The notes: generated by a model not told the origin, from the sequence alone. Counted from the first letter of the stretch, positions 1-11,034 are shown. The stretch: 64,000 nucleotides of DNA from Spisula solida (GCA_947247005.1 OX365952.1:5044501-5108500); one strand, 5' to 3'. Numbers and translations: made by a program.

Positions 1-1015
1 TTGCCATCGGGATCGTTCGGGATGTATTCGTGGTTCGTTATACGAAATGTTGCAGTATAAACGCCGAAACCTATCCGAAGTAGCCGAACGCAACGCAAAT
101 GAATGCCGATAGTTCTGGATTTGGTCCCGAATGTTTCCCGATCGTGCGGAAAGGTTGCGGATACTTTGAAGAATATGCGGAAGTGTTTACGAATCGATGC
201 CGATAGAATGCTGAAAGGTTGCCGATGTATATAAACGATGCCGAACTACTATCATGTTATCAGTTGAAAGTTGAATACGATTGATGGAAGCCGACATTAA
301 TATCGCTAGTTTCAGCTATAAAAATTAAAAGACATATTTTCAGCTACACAAGAGTTGATTGACTTAGTTTCAGGTATAAAAACTTACAGTCCTAGGTAGA
401 CATACCGGATGTGTCTTTCCGGTGTTTCTCTTTAATAGCTAAAGAGCATGTGGCACTGGTTATGTCATCGTTTCCTATAGGGTCTGACACAACCCTATTT
501 GGTAGCCTGTCCTTGGTTTGTAGGACCATGATGAAAACGATATATTTAAGATTAAAACTATCGGCAACCTGACTTCATCGCTTCCGCAGTCGCTCGTGTA
601 TAGTTCGGGAAATACTGCTTCGACTCGGCATCCCTTCCGTTCACAATCGGCGCCTTCGGCAACTATTCGGCATGTTTCTTAACATGATCGGCATAGCTTC
701 TGTGTGTATAACTCATCCATTCGTCTTATTCGGGGAGCTTTCGGCATTTCTTCAGCTTCCTTTGGGAACGGCTCGGGATGGTTAAAACGATTACGAAGCC
801 TCGCAGAAGGCTTCCCGAAGGTGCCGAGTGAATGACGATGGATTCCCGAACACCCCGAACTGTTGCCGATGGGTTTCCGATTACACTCCCGAACCAGACC
901 TTTTAAAAAGTTTTAAAATTTGGATGCCGAAGATTTTTTGGTCCCGAAGTGTCCAGAAGGCTTCCAGAAGCGTACAGGAACGACGCGGAAGGGTTCCAGA
1001 ACGTCTTAAGAAATT
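1..1015. repeat. GC-rich degenerate block with CCGAA/TTCGG and GCCGAT words in both orientations
   Basis: This block is much richer in CpG than the rest of the window. Words such as CCGAA, GCCGAT and TTCCCGAA recur every 15-30 bases. About 1-260 and 770-1015 read in the CCGAA/GCCGAT sense, and about 560-760 in the opposite sense (TTCGG, ATCGGC), so the block is roughly an inverted arrangement of diverged repeats. A 63-aa open frame at 828-1019 is made of these words and is not believed to be a gene. A similar texture occurs near 6965-7265. The family is not recognised; a degenerate foldback transposon or decayed satellite is likeliest. Confidence 0.55.
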
Positions 1016-1891
1016 CTAATAAAAACGACACATGTTCAGGTTACTTCTTTTTGCAAAGCGGTTACTTCCCTTTGCAATACAAATAATATAAAGTCCGTTT
1101 CCGGTCTTTATGTATCCGGACCGGACGGTGATAATTCCACATCGTAGTTGTAGGTTATTGTAAAGAAAGTAACACGGATGCATTTAGTAATTTCTCGCCG
1201 AGATGTAATAAGAAATCCCTCCAAAATCGTCAAAAAATGTAAAAATATTCGCGGGATAAAGGTCGCGAAAACTAATTAAATGTTGTTGTTGTTGTGATTG
1301 GATAAAATAAACCTGGAATTTTCCGTCTGAATATCTTTTATGGTTTGATGATTTGCAACAGAGTTTATTTAACAAGAAAAGGTGATTAAGATTAAAGATG
1401 TTTGATAATTAATCGTAATGTGATTAATTGAAATGAAAATAGCCTTTTCTCTGGAACAAAAGTACTGTTTGATATGCTCATGCAACCCATTATAAAAAGG
1501 TAAAATATCAAATTAGGCCTATTTGAAATCAGTTGTTATATTATGTGTTTATATCTAATTATATGTAAACTAGTAACCCCTGAATTAAGTAGACCTAGAA
1601 TTAAACAAATTGAAAAACGTGCGTTATCCACAGACATATATATTTTCATTTTGATCAAGCTGACAAATGTTCATTCGGACAACATTTTTATTTCTGCAAG
1701 TCCGAATGACTGAAAGCCTTTTAAAGTTTTCGCATCTGAACTTTAAACAAGAATGATAAATGACTAAGAATTTTTTCGCTATGCCTTCTACGTGGTTCTG
1801 TCTGGGAGCCAAAGACTATAGTGTCAAAGACATTATGGGAAATTCCCTACATGATGCAGTGCATTTGTTCATATTAAAATAGTATTAATAT
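1016..1891. other. Intergenic, nothing recognised
   Basis: AT-rich sequence without splice-bounded open frames or clear repeats; short open frames on the minus strand show no protein-like composition. Confidence 0.5.
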
Positions 1892-2725
1892 TACTGTATT
1901 CCTAGAAATGGTTTCGCGCATTTTAAGTTAGCGACTTTCGCGGGAGGTATCATTTCGCGAAGTTTAATAGCCGCAAAATTGTTACCTCCAACGAATCCGC
2001 GAACGTTTCTAGCTTCTTCATACTAAAATCGCAAAATCATTCGACGAAGGATAATTGTACTAGCGCATACATGACGTGGGAACTTCTGTAAATAAATCCA
2101 TCTTTATAAAATCTAAGATTAATTGCGTTAATTATCTCAATTAAAAAATCAATTTCGATCCTGTAAGAATCATGCATATTTTAGGCTGTGTAGACATAAA
2201 CACTAATGACGTAGCGTGCAATGTGCTCAATGTAAACAAGCACGGGGTACAAGGGTGGGGTGTTAACATTCAGTTTACTTCTACATACGAAAGTTTGTTT
2301 TTGTCATGATTAAAGTCAATGTATTCCTGTTACAGGTATTTACAATAATCATTTCACATTTATTTGTTTAACATATGTTTGGTGGTTAATTTATAAAAAT
2401 AACTATTTACTGCTTTATGTTGACAACACCTAGTGAAAACACTTTATGAAATCCTTTGTTATGAAGAGATTAATTGATCATCGTAATTGTTATCAGGTCA
2501 GTTAAGGTCACAATCAATTGAATTTGATCGTGTATACACGGATGGTGATGACAAACAGTCCAATTAAAATTGCGAGATGTGTCAAACATACCTTTATGCC
2601 GAAGCGACTTTAGTTTCGCGGAATTCGCAGACCTTATGATTCCGTGAAAATTTGTAGCCGCGAATATGCCGACGGTATGAAAAACGCGACATATTGTATC
2701 CGCGAAAGTATCTAGAAATACAGTA
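1892..2725. mobile_element. TIR element with ends TACTGTATTTCTAGA, about 834 bp
   Basis: The left end TACTGTATTCCTAGAAATGG is matched in inverted orientation by a right end that reads CTAGAAATACAGTA. Both ends continue inward into CGCGAA-rich sequence. The interior has no transposase-like frame and includes a second internal CGCGAA-rich stretch (about 1910-2015 and 2590-2710), so it may be a composite of two related MITEs. The termini resemble those of the TACTGTAAACC family found at 10659, 46204 and 55091. Confidence 0.5.
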
Positions 2726-2815
2726 TATCTCAGATATATTTTTTCTATCATAATTGGCAAGCAGTGATCATACATTTGGTTCGGTGGTGACCAGTAGATG
2801 ACCCTATTGATTTTG

Positions 2816-3024
2816 ACCATGGTCTACCATCGTGGATTGTTTTAAGTGCTGTGTTGATCATTGTTAACCATGGTCAACAAAAGTGTTTACCACGGTCAAC
2901 CATGGTGTCATGATTTAATACAGCTGTTGACCATGGTCGGACTGGTAACTTGATTTTTTCATGGTATTTGATGGCTGACCACGATAAAACATGGTTGACT
3001 ATCAGAAACCATGGTGACCATGGT
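2816..3024. repeat. Cluster of six ACCATGGT palindromes
   Basis: Exact ACCATGGT occurs at 2816, 2867, 2899, 2930, 3008 and 3017, often within the longer palindrome TTGACCATGGTCAA. Spacing is irregular (9 to 78 bases), so this is not a simple tandem repeat. No gene is adjacent. Confidence 0.7.
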
Positions 3025-3888
3025 CATCATTTCGCCTGGGTGATTCCTCGTTCTGAAAAAAGCACAAAGTGGTCATATGTGGATAACATCTGTCTTGATC
3101 ACATTGCAAAATTATTAATGTTCATCAGTTACCAGTTACCAGAAGTTAAGCCTATCAAGACCAGGGGTCTATTGCATAACCAATCTACTCCTCGGCAAGC
3201 CGTATGTGGAAAAGTAATAAAACCGAGTTCCACTGTACTTAAACTGTTACATACAGGTTTTTAATGGAATTGGTCAGATAAGATTTTCCAGTAGCACTGC
3301 CATTAACTCTATGGCTGATAATGCAATTGTCTGACCTCAGGAACAACCAAACCATGTTCTTCCAGCGCTATCAGAGCTTTGATTATGTCTACTATCTGTC
3401 TTTGACACTGATGTGATGTAGAATACCACACAGGGATGTTTCTAGAACTGCTGAATCTTCTGTATCAATGCTCCACTCAATCCTCGCAAAAAATCCAAAA
3501 TGGCAAATATTTTTCCGAGCAATTTGTCCGTACGTTGAAGACAGGTAAATTGAATTTAACAAATATATGCGTTTTGTGATTTACGAGCGTTAAAAATTGT
3601 GGTGGTTGATATCCTTAAACACACATTCTAATGATGGATGATAACAACTGACTTAGTAGTGCATGCTGATTTATTAAGCTGATTTACATATATTACATAG
3701 CATATGTTTAACGAGAGGAAAAATTATATAAATGACGTGTTAATTAAGTACATATAAGGTAAGTTTTAGTGTGGCTGAACATGTAAGAAATGAAATTAAT
3801 ATACAGACATTGCAAAAGTATTCTGATATATCTGTTTGACCAGTTTAGTCAGTATGGAAATTCTAAGCCAATGGAATATTATATATAC
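3025..3888. other. Intergenic, no supported gene
   Basis: A 104-aa plus-strand open frame (2950-3264) begins inside the ACCATGGT cluster and shows no domain. AAAATGGC followed by a GTAAAT donor-like site near 3498-3550 could be a first exon, but the frame closes after 12 codons, so no gene is called. Confidence 0.4.
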
Positions 3889-5504
3889 ACTGGCTTATAG
3901 AGTTAGAAGGTTGTAAAATACAAATCAGTCTTTTGAGAAAACAAGACAAAACTGTCTGATATCCACTCTTTAAGGACGTTTGATACAGTTGTTTATGCGC
4001 ATCATTTCTGCATATACCTTAAACGCGAATAGAGGCCGTGTTTGGCACTGGATCGTCATGAAAATTGGGCAAAATGTGTGTTGTGATACTATCTAGGGTT
4101 AGTAAAAATATGGATATTTTGGGGTAAAAAAATTTATTTCTCTGAGCAAATAATATGAAAACACTCTGCGTGAAATAGCGGTTACATTTTCATTCATTTT
4201 TTGTGAAATTAGAAATTATTACTTGGGTTACCTGTACCAATTTATAATGAGTGCTTGTATTGCCTGGGACTACAAAGATCCCCTATTACTGATATATAGG
4301 AAATGAATTAGTGATCTTTTGACTAAAATTGTGAAGATTATTCAAGTGAGCGAGTAAGGGGCCATCTGTGTCCCCTTGCTATATGGAATGCGACGTCACT
4401 GACAAATTGGGAAAAAGGGGAGATAATCCAGTCATAATAGCACAAAGTGTAGCGTGAAAACTTATGTTTTATTTTAATTTTTAGATAAAGTACACTTTAA
4501 TCAGCATCCTTAGCCAAAAATAAATTATGACAAGACTAAAAATCATGAGAAAAACATATATGCAAAATGTAATAATTTGGCCTTTTTTGCGCCATTTTAC
4601 CACCATTATACCGCAATTTTCATTGCAAAGAGACACAATTACGACGTAACTGCAGCTAAAATAATTCTTGTTACACGTCAATTTCTTCTAAGTTTATATT
4701 TACTATACTTTCATGTACATAATATTAAAATATGAGTACTCTTTTGGTATTAGAATATTTTTTACGCGCAGATATTGCGTCGTTTTTACGCAATTTCACT
4801 AAGGTTTTTATGATGTAGGGGGACAATAATGACGTCATAGCGCAAAAAGTAGTCCCGTGAACTATCTTTTTTATTTAATATTTGGATTGAGTACACTTTT
4901 ATCAGCAAAATTAGCAATAAAAAATATATTGGTCATCAAGGTCGTTTTTGAGCTACGGCCGATTTTGTGTATTTTTTGTCTTTTTTAGCAGTCATTTTTC
5001 GGAAATTTTGACAATTCTTTTTTTATCAAAAATTTGTGAATTTTCTTATCAATACCAAAAGTTTATAGGAATGTTTCAGTAATATGTGTTTGTTCATACA
5101 AACCCATGGAAATGATTTGAACAAGAAAAAATATCGATTTACATACAAAAATGAATACATTGCGATATATCTGAAATTTTTGTCATTTTCTTGAAAAGTG
5201 ATGTTGCAAAAGGGCCCATGACCCCTTAAATAGTACCGCGACATACCTTTTTCATTTCACATATTGCTTCAGTATACATTAAACTATAATTGTGCCTATT
5301 TTTTGGTAACATTTAAAAAAAATAATAACCCTATCAAACATCCTTAATATGGAAAAACAAGCTTTTTAAACTTCAGTTTGGTCAACATGACCATTTTCCG
5401 ATTTTTATGAAAATAGGCTCATAAGAGGCGCCTTGAGATGCAGATTTCAAATATGCACGAGTCTATATAATTATAATGTTGCCACTTCTAATTCTAAGCC
5501 AGCA
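3889..5504. mobile_element. MITE family A copy 1 (ends CGCTGGCTTAGAATTAGAAG), split by a nested element
   Basis: The left part (from CACTGGCTTATAGAGTTAGA) and the right part (ending CTTCTAATTCTAAGCCAGC) together match the roughly 230-bp family seen intact at 10280, 13878 and 24143. The copy is interrupted at its conserved ACTCTTTA segment by the TTAA-flanked element at 3974-5343. An open frame at 5433-5672 starts inside the right part and is not a gene. Confidence 0.75.
3974..5343. mobile_element. Non-autonomous piggyBac-like element, TTAA duplications
   Basis: The element is bounded by TTAA at 3970-3973 and 5344-5347. Its ends are GGACGTTTGATACAG and, inverted, GGATGTTTGATAGGG. Exact TTAA duplication is the hallmark of piggyBac-type transposition. 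The 1370-bp interior has no frame long enough for a transposase. It contains loosely repeated segments, for example around 4426-4500 and 4826-4910 ('GTACACTTT', 'ATCAGCA'). Removing the element with one TTAA restores the conserved core of the host MITE, which supports the boundaries. Confidence 0.75.
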
Positions 5505-5834
5505 ATATTAACAATGATTGAAACAAGCTGTCTTCACCTGGATCATCTGAAACATGCTTCTGAGTTAACGAATGCATCTCTGCCTCCAAGAACTACTTCC
5601 GTCTTTCATCAAATGATTGATTTTAGGTTTGCATTCATTTATTTGTCTCAGGACAACATCAGTCTTCCGTAACAGAAAAACTTAAAATGTCACGAAATGT
5701 ATAAAACCAAACCCATGCAAATTAAATTTTTTTAATCTTTCATTTTCCATACTTATAAAAACCTTCAACACCTCTATAACTTGTCTCTGTAATTGGATTG
5801 TCTCCTCTTATTAACTCAATATTTGATTTTTATT

Positions 5835-6070
5835 AGTCCCCGACCGGTTTTTGACCGGAGGGGACTAAAGGTTTGCACTCCATCAGTCAGTCTGTCCGTC
5901 AAAAATATCTGGATCCTGACATAACTCAAACAGTTTCCAAGCTAGGTTTATAAAACTTAGTATGTGGATAGGGGGCAATAAGGGGACAGTGCTAATATAA
6001 ACATATTTTAATTCTGACCAAAATTGTGGTTGCTATGGCAACAGAAACATTGAAAATGGCTTAAAACCGG
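5835..6070 (+). repeat. Dispersed bivalve-type repeat headed by a GTCCCCGACCGG hairpin
   Basis: It begins with AGTCCCCGACCGG, a short loop, and CCGGAGGGGACT, followed by 'CAGTCTGTCCGTC'. This arrangement is typical of an abundant repeat in bivalve genomes. It is only one copy here, so the right boundary is approximate. Confidence 0.45.
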
Positions 6071-6208
6071 TAAGGGACTTCTGTATTGCATGCAATTCTT
6101 AATGACTTGTTTTTTTTGCGTTCAACTGAAACAGTCGTAGCGCGTGACCAGTGAGTTTTATCCCTGGCTAATTTGTCACTCATATGATACAAGGAATCCG
6201 GGCAAGAC

Positions 6209-6834
6209 AATATATGAGCCATTTTCCAGGAAAACCTGCTATATTGACATTATGTTATTACTTCATGTAACAAGCTTTTAAAAAAGCTTTCAAATAAGAA
6301 AAAATGACATATCAATAGATTCAATTTTAAGTAATTTATCCATATATTACTATATCTTAGCTTTAAAATTTCTTCTGAATTATGTCGAAATCATTTACTT
6401 CGTTGCTATGGTGACCAATTTCAGAAAAGTACTCTGATTGAGAAAGAGGAGGAGTAACTTTGTTTAAAACAGTAGTAGTCTTTCTCTAAATGTGAACATT
6501 TACAATTTGGATGTATATTTTAAAACTTAAAACATCATTCTAAAACTTGATACCATTTTGACCAGTTTACGTCAAGAATTGATCAAATGCAGTATTTATA
6601 AAGTACTTGTTACAACGATGTCGAATAACGTTTGAATGACGCTTGCGACGTCACGCAAAAAGGGTCTGAATAGGGCCTCAACTTAACAGCTGTAACTTCC
6701 TTAAAAATCACGATATTAACAAAATTTCTTTTGCATTTTGCTTCATTAAGATTACTCTTTTAGATAATAAAAAATCTCAAAATCAAATGTTTTGTCAAAA
6801 TAGCAGGTTTTCCTGGAGACTGGCTCATATATTA
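6209..6834. mobile_element. MITE with about 45-bp terminal inverted repeats
   Basis: The left end AATATATGAGCCATTTTCCA continues into AGGAAAACCTGCTAT. The right end carries the same series inverted (ATAGCAGGTTTTCCT, then GGCTCATATATT). Roughly 40 of 45 positions pair. The interior is AT-rich, without a transposase frame, and includes GACGTCAC near 6646. Confidence 0.75.
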
Positions 6835-6929
6835 TATACATGTACCTCTTGGGTTCCCACCCGTTCATCTCTTAATGGACAGGCAACACTGAAAAGCGTT
6901 CCTGAAATTTCCAGTTCTGGCAGTCATAT

Positions 6930-7265
6930 TCAAACCAGGGACCTCTGGATTGGATCAAGAGTAACAAGTTTTGTAAGGCTTCGGAAACAGGTTCCCCGAT
7001 GTCTCAGGGAAGCTCCCCAATGTTTCGGGGAAGCTTCGGGAAGTCTTGAGACATTTAGGGCATCTCTTGTATGTAGGGAAATTTCAATACATATATTGAA
7101 TTTTTCCAGATGTACTTGCGATGTCATGTTGGGAATATCCCACGAGCATCCCGGAAGCACCCAGGAATGAGCAGGGCATCCCGGAAGCACCCAGGAATGA
7201 GCAGGGATGCTTAAGCAATAAAAATGTGTTCTGCGAGGCATCCCTGGGCTTCCCCGACACATCGT
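6930..7265. repeat. GC-rich scrambled repeat block with a 30-bp tandem duplication
   Basis: Words such as CTTCGGGAAG, GGGAAGCTCCCC and TTCCCCGA recur in both orientations, resembling the block at 1-1015. A 30-bp unit beginning GCATCCCGGAAGCACC is present twice in succession at about 7147-7206. Overlapping open frames on both strands result from the composition and are not genes. Confidence 0.5.
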
Positions 7266-7697
7266 CGATGTTTAGCTAAAGTGTCAGGAATTTTAAGGGA
7301 TATTAGATATTTGGCAATATTGTATACCTATTATGTAACAAGGATTCTGATTGGCTTAGACGGCCTGCACGAGAGGTCTATAATTTTAATATACACCTCC
7401 CGAAACCGAGGCTGGGGTGGATATTACTTTTTTATGGCGTGACGTTATTTCCCGTATTATTTGGCCTACAGCTGCTCATACATATTTATAGGCTCTAACC
7501 TAGCCATCAATGATAAATGCCGTTAATAAGTACGTTAAAACTCTCTCATACATATACATAAGAAGAGCATTGTTAGCTAGAACATTTGAAGAGTCGTCTT
7601 TTGTTTCTGAAGAGAGGCTGAAGTTGTTATAATTTAAAAAGAGCCAATAGGTTTTATTTCCTTGACGTATGGCATGGTATACAATATAACAGTTGTC

Positions 7698-7824
7698 GAC
7701 TTATGTTTCGATGAATATGATGTTTAGTTGAACTTCAAAAAGTGATATTGACCTCTGACTTCGTCATCGGTCAATATCACTTTTTTCAGGTCAACAAAAC
7801 ATCATATTTACCTCAACATAAGTC
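7698..7824. mobile_element. Foldback (hairpin) element
   Basis: A long imperfect palindrome. The outer arms are GACTTATGTT and AACATAAGTC; the inner arms are AAAAGTGATATTGACC and GGTCAATATCACTTTT, with a loop of about 15 bases. TAACAGT flanks both sides (about 7687 and 7828) and may be a target-site duplication. Open frames at 7823-8054 overlap its edge and are discounted. Confidence 0.6.
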
Positions 7825-8211
7825 AATAACAGTATAATATTTCAGTGACACATTCGCATTCTCGGGATTTAATCCCCAAATATTTGCTGATATTTATCGT
7901 GGATGATTCGGTGGTACCAGTAGGCATTGAGAGAACTCGGAACAGGTTCTGCAAAAACATCCGGAGCCATCGGAGGCCATCAGGTGAAATTATGTGTGAT
8001 TCCACATCACCAATATATACCTCAGTGGGATTTAGGCTTAGAGATAGTCATTAAATGTCCATTTTGTGGAGAACAGAAGTAAAATTTGAAGGAAAAACCT
8101 CTTTTTTATAATTAAGAAGTCATATTGTAAAATCACCTAATATTAGTTTTCTTTAAGTATATACATATGATTAAAGATGTTACTTACAATATTGAACATT
8201 TATATTTTCAG

Positions 8212-8276
8212 AAAGTGGAGGAGTAGTAAACATAGCTAGCCCACTTAATACAGATAGCGATGTTGCTGCAGAGAAA
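8212..8276 (+). CDS. Internal coding exon of an unrecognised plus-strand gene
   Basis: A pyrimidine-rich acceptor (TATATTTTCAG) precedes a 65-base exon that ends at a strong donor (GTAAGT). Read with two leading bases from a split codon, it gives SGGVVNIASPLNTDSDVAAE followed by K, open throughout and ending in phase 0. The next exon at 11005 joins in the same phase and reaches a stop. No matching upstream exon (needing one base of phase) was found in 1-8211, so the 5' part is off the left edge or in exons too short to see. The short acidic C-terminal segment is not recognised as a family. Confidence 0.55.
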
Positions 8277-8370
8277 GTAAGTGATGAACATGACTAATGT
8301 TTCTCCATCCATCCATCTGTCTGTCTGTCTGTCCTAGATTTAATTGTCCATGCCCTTTCACAGGTCTAAC

Positions 8371-8710
8371 TGCCTCCTCGATAGCCTAGTGGTGGAACGT
8401 CTACTTCAAGTGCGGGAGGTCCCAGGTTCGATCCCAGGCTGTGTCATACCATGGACAAAATGAAAATAGTACCAGTAATTCTAAATTGCCTTGCCTAATA
8501 CTCCGCATAAAAGGATAATTAACTGGCTTCTATTCTCTCATGCTCTTATGGCGATGGATAATATCAGGAATGAGGTGACGAGAGTGATTAATAAATGTTT
8601 GAAAAACTTGTCTTCCAATCGACCAAAAAATAAATTTATTATCATACCCTGATGAAGGCTTATGTTAAGCCGAAACGTTGGTTAAAATAAATTTGATAAA
8701 CACACCCGTT
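8371..8710 (+). mobile_element. tRNA-derived SINE
   Basis: The head looks like a tRNA: GATAGCCTAGTGGTGGAACG (A-box region) and GGTTCGATCCC (B box at about 8425-8435). The tail includes GATGAAGGCTTATGTTAAGC and CCGAAACGTTGGTTAAAATA, a 3' segment seen in many animal SINE/LINE tails. Related heads lie on the minus strand at 29283 and 37205. Confidence 0.65.
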
Positions 8711-9175
8711 GTCAGTTGTTCGTTACACACACTATTTTATTGGTTTCAAAAAATAAATTAGTACAAAATGAAGGAGTGTAGTGGAGCACAAATGATATGC
8801 GATAGAGTGGTATTATAAGGTGCACCTTAAGGTATTGTAATTCTGATTCTTCCTGGTTTAGCCAAATTATGGTGAAATTTGCTTGTGTCGCACAAAACTA
8901 TAGGAGACCTGTACATTCATCAAAATATTAAAGAATAATTAGAATATTAGTCTACATGTGAAGTTGTGCTTATTCTCTTCTTATTTGGTATTTTTATTCA
9001 GATTCATCAAGTTTTAGCCAAGCTGTGACTCATATAACTCAGATTTTTAGTTTTCTTAAGTGTTGCACATGTCTCTAAAAATACTTGAGCTTTGTTGTCA
9101 AACTTCATAGGAATGTAAGAAAATAATTATGTACAGATGCACACCAAGTAGATGTTTCAATTTCAGATTCATCAT

Positions 9176-9310
9176 TTAGTGCCTTCGTAGCTCATTGGTT
9201 AGTGTGCTTGGCGTTTTATCTGGCGTCCTGGGTTCAAATCTGAGTGGAAGCACTTATATAATTATGCGTCCTGGGTTCAAATCTGAGTGGAAGCACTTAT
9301 ATATAAATAT
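9176..9310 (+). mobile_element. tRNA-derived SINE fragment with duplicated B-box segment
   Basis: TAGCTCATTGGTTAGTGTGC followed by GGGTTCAAATCTGAG resembles tRNA A and B boxes. The roughly 45-base segment with the B box is duplicated in tandem (GCGTCCTGGGTTCAAATCTG at about 9224 and 9266). A functional tRNA is not proposed because the cloverleaf arms do not pair well. Confidence 0.55.
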
Positions 9311-9719
9311 GGCTGCCATGTTTCAACAGAAAGCTGATTGGAAAATAAAGGCTATGCTCGGCATTTAGGGTTATGGCCCTTGACATAGTAGAATCATTAT
9401 AAGATGGGGCATCATGGACTTATTCTGGTAAACAATACTTTATCTTTGGTATAAAACTGCCACAGATTCACACCAATACAGACCTCTGGTATTCAAAGTG
9501 TACGTCTATATAAATCAATATATACATATGTTGTCTAGACTTAAACAATGTTTTACTAATTAATGGACGTTGCTGCACAATTTGTATTGAATTATAGAAA
9601 CCATACTACGGAGTGCATTTACCCCTTTAGGACAAAGTTTTTAGGTCAAAGGTTTTTTTTCTTAGGTTTATGGGAACTTTTGGAAAACATTTGGCTATTG
9701 TGAAATAACAAGGACTGAA

Positions 9720-9765
9720 AGGGCCCTAGGTCACTCACCTTAAGTTGTGTTTGTCACCTAGGGCT
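9720..9765 (-). repeat. Fragment of a dispersed 'GGGCCCTAGGTCACTCACCT' repeat
   Basis: The end resembles one end of the larger repeat at 31344-32070 ('GGGCCATAATGGCCTAG', 'CTCACCT'). Only a short fragment is visible. Confidence 0.3.
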
Positions 9766-10279
9766 CTTGCCATCTTTCCCTTCTGTATCCTCCAAACCAT
9801 TCTCGTTCACCAGAGTATTCTTCACCAGTGATATCACTGGTAGTCTGGGAACTTGACACCTAACCAATGATGTATAAGGATGCCTCCAAACAGAAAAATT
9901 CTTAAAAAAACCTGTAAACAAAAAATAAAAAATGTTTGGCCTCCAGATCTTTCACCAATTATATCAAAATCATGATCTAATTTTCTTAACCTTTTGTTCC
10001 TAAACAAGTTCATGTCTCAGATATACCACCACTTTCATATAGAGCTAGCAGTTTATAAATTGTTGTTTTTCTCGTGCCTATCATGATCTGCTGTTTCTGT
10101 TGCGTGCTGACTTCCCTTTCTGATTTGTTATATTGTCTTTTTGAAAAGTGATTTATTGTTTTCTATTTTACTTTAAAAAAATGAAAATCTATGAATTTAC
10201 AATGTCATGACATTTCCTTTTATGCCACGATTCCAGAATATTCTACTAATAGTGGACAAAGTTCATCTTTAAGAAAATT

Positions 10280-10524
10280 CGCTGGCTTAGAATTAAAAGA
10301 GTGTAAGAAGTACTTACAACCGTTTAAGACACATGTATATTTGAAATCTGCATCTTAAGGGGCATCTTATGAGTCTATTGTCATGAAAAATGGTCATGTT
10401 GAACTGAAGTTTTTTTGTTAAAATTATTTTTCCATAATTGAAGAGTAGTTTTCGGACAGTTTTTTCTTGTTTTCTCTGTAAATATTAATTTTGTACTTAC
10501 AACCTTCTTATTCTAAGCCAGCGA
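10280..10524. mobile_element. MITE family A copy 2
   Basis: Starts CGCTGGCTTAGAATTAAAAG and ends CTTCTTATTCTAAGCCAGCG, an inverted pair. It shares the internal segments 'ATATTTGAAATCTGCATCT' and 'GTCATGTTGA' with the copies at 3889, 13878, 24143 and 51080. Confidence 0.8.
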
Positions 10525-10658
10525 ATTGTCTCTGAAGATTGTGACCTTTGGATCTCATTTACCGCTGGACTGATTCTGTTTAAATTTCATAGATTTCCCA
10601 AAATCCCTGAACACATCATCTCCACGAATATGATTAATTCACGGCTCATCAAGTTGAC

Positions 10659-10871
10659 TACTGTAAACCAAGAAATCATTTCGCGCAATTTAATTTTTCG
10701 TGGAGTTGACTAGCGGTAGAATTTCGCGAAATTAAGTTGCTGCAAATATGCTAAAACATTCTTATGGACAATGCAGGAAACTTAAAAACGGGAAAATTTG
10801 TAGTCGCGACTATGCCAACGATCAGCAAAATGCGAAAGTTAGTATTCGTGGAAGTAAATTGGTTTACAGTA
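10659..10871. mobile_element. MITE family B copy 1 (ends TACTGTAAACC)
   Basis: Perfect 11-bp inverted ends TACTGTAAACC / GGTTTACAGTA bound 213 bp of CGCGAA-rich sequence. The same family lies at 46204 and 55091. The overlapping open frames at 10748-10972 read through this element and are not genes. Confidence 0.8.
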
Positions 10872-11004
10872 CACATCACCACTCACGCCAACAGCGCTGT
10901 TCTATATACTCAACAGTACTGTCTGGCACTGTGTATTTTAGTTCATTAATAAGGATTTGTTTGTCTGTTTAATTCAATTATTTTTGTCATATCGTCTCTT
11001 TTAG

Positions 11005-11034
11005 GTTCGTCTCGAGGGTATTACGGAGGAATGA
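11005..11034 (+). CDS. Terminal coding exon of the unrecognised plus-strand gene
   Basis: After a good acceptor (GTCTCTTTTAG), 27 coding bases give VRLEGITEE and then TGA at 11032-11034. The phase matches the exon ending at 8276. An ATTAAA at 11175-11180 could be the polyadenylation signal, giving a 3' UTR of about 160 bases. The exon is very short, so the call rests on the phase match and the two good splice sites. Confidence 0.5.
   Translation, partial: VRLEGITEE

Larger units (their letters stand above)
8277..11004 (+). other. Intron of the 8212/11005 gene, with SINE and MITE insertions
   Basis: It begins GTAAGT and ends CTCTTTTAG. It contains the tRNA-derived SINEs at 8371 and 9176, a family A MITE at 10280 and a TACTGTAAACC element at 10659. 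Confidence 0.5.

Noticed and set aside
2950..3264. 104-aa plus-strand open frame
   Set aside because: Begins in the ACCATGGT cluster, no domain, no splice support, no homologue recognised.
3498..3550. Possible first exon with AAAATGGC and a GTAAAT donor
   Set aside because: The ATG frame closes after 12 codons and nothing downstream joins it.
6787..7262. 127-aa and 110-aa overlapping open frames
   Set aside because: They lie across a MITE end and the GC-rich repeat block; open on both strands because of repeat composition.
9180..9255. Possible tRNA gene
   Set aside because: A- and B-box-like words are present but arms do not pair into a cloverleaf and the B-box segment is duplicated; a SINE fragment is more likely.
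10748..10972. 74-aa and 61-aa overlapping plus-strand frames
   Set aside because: They read through a family B MITE.
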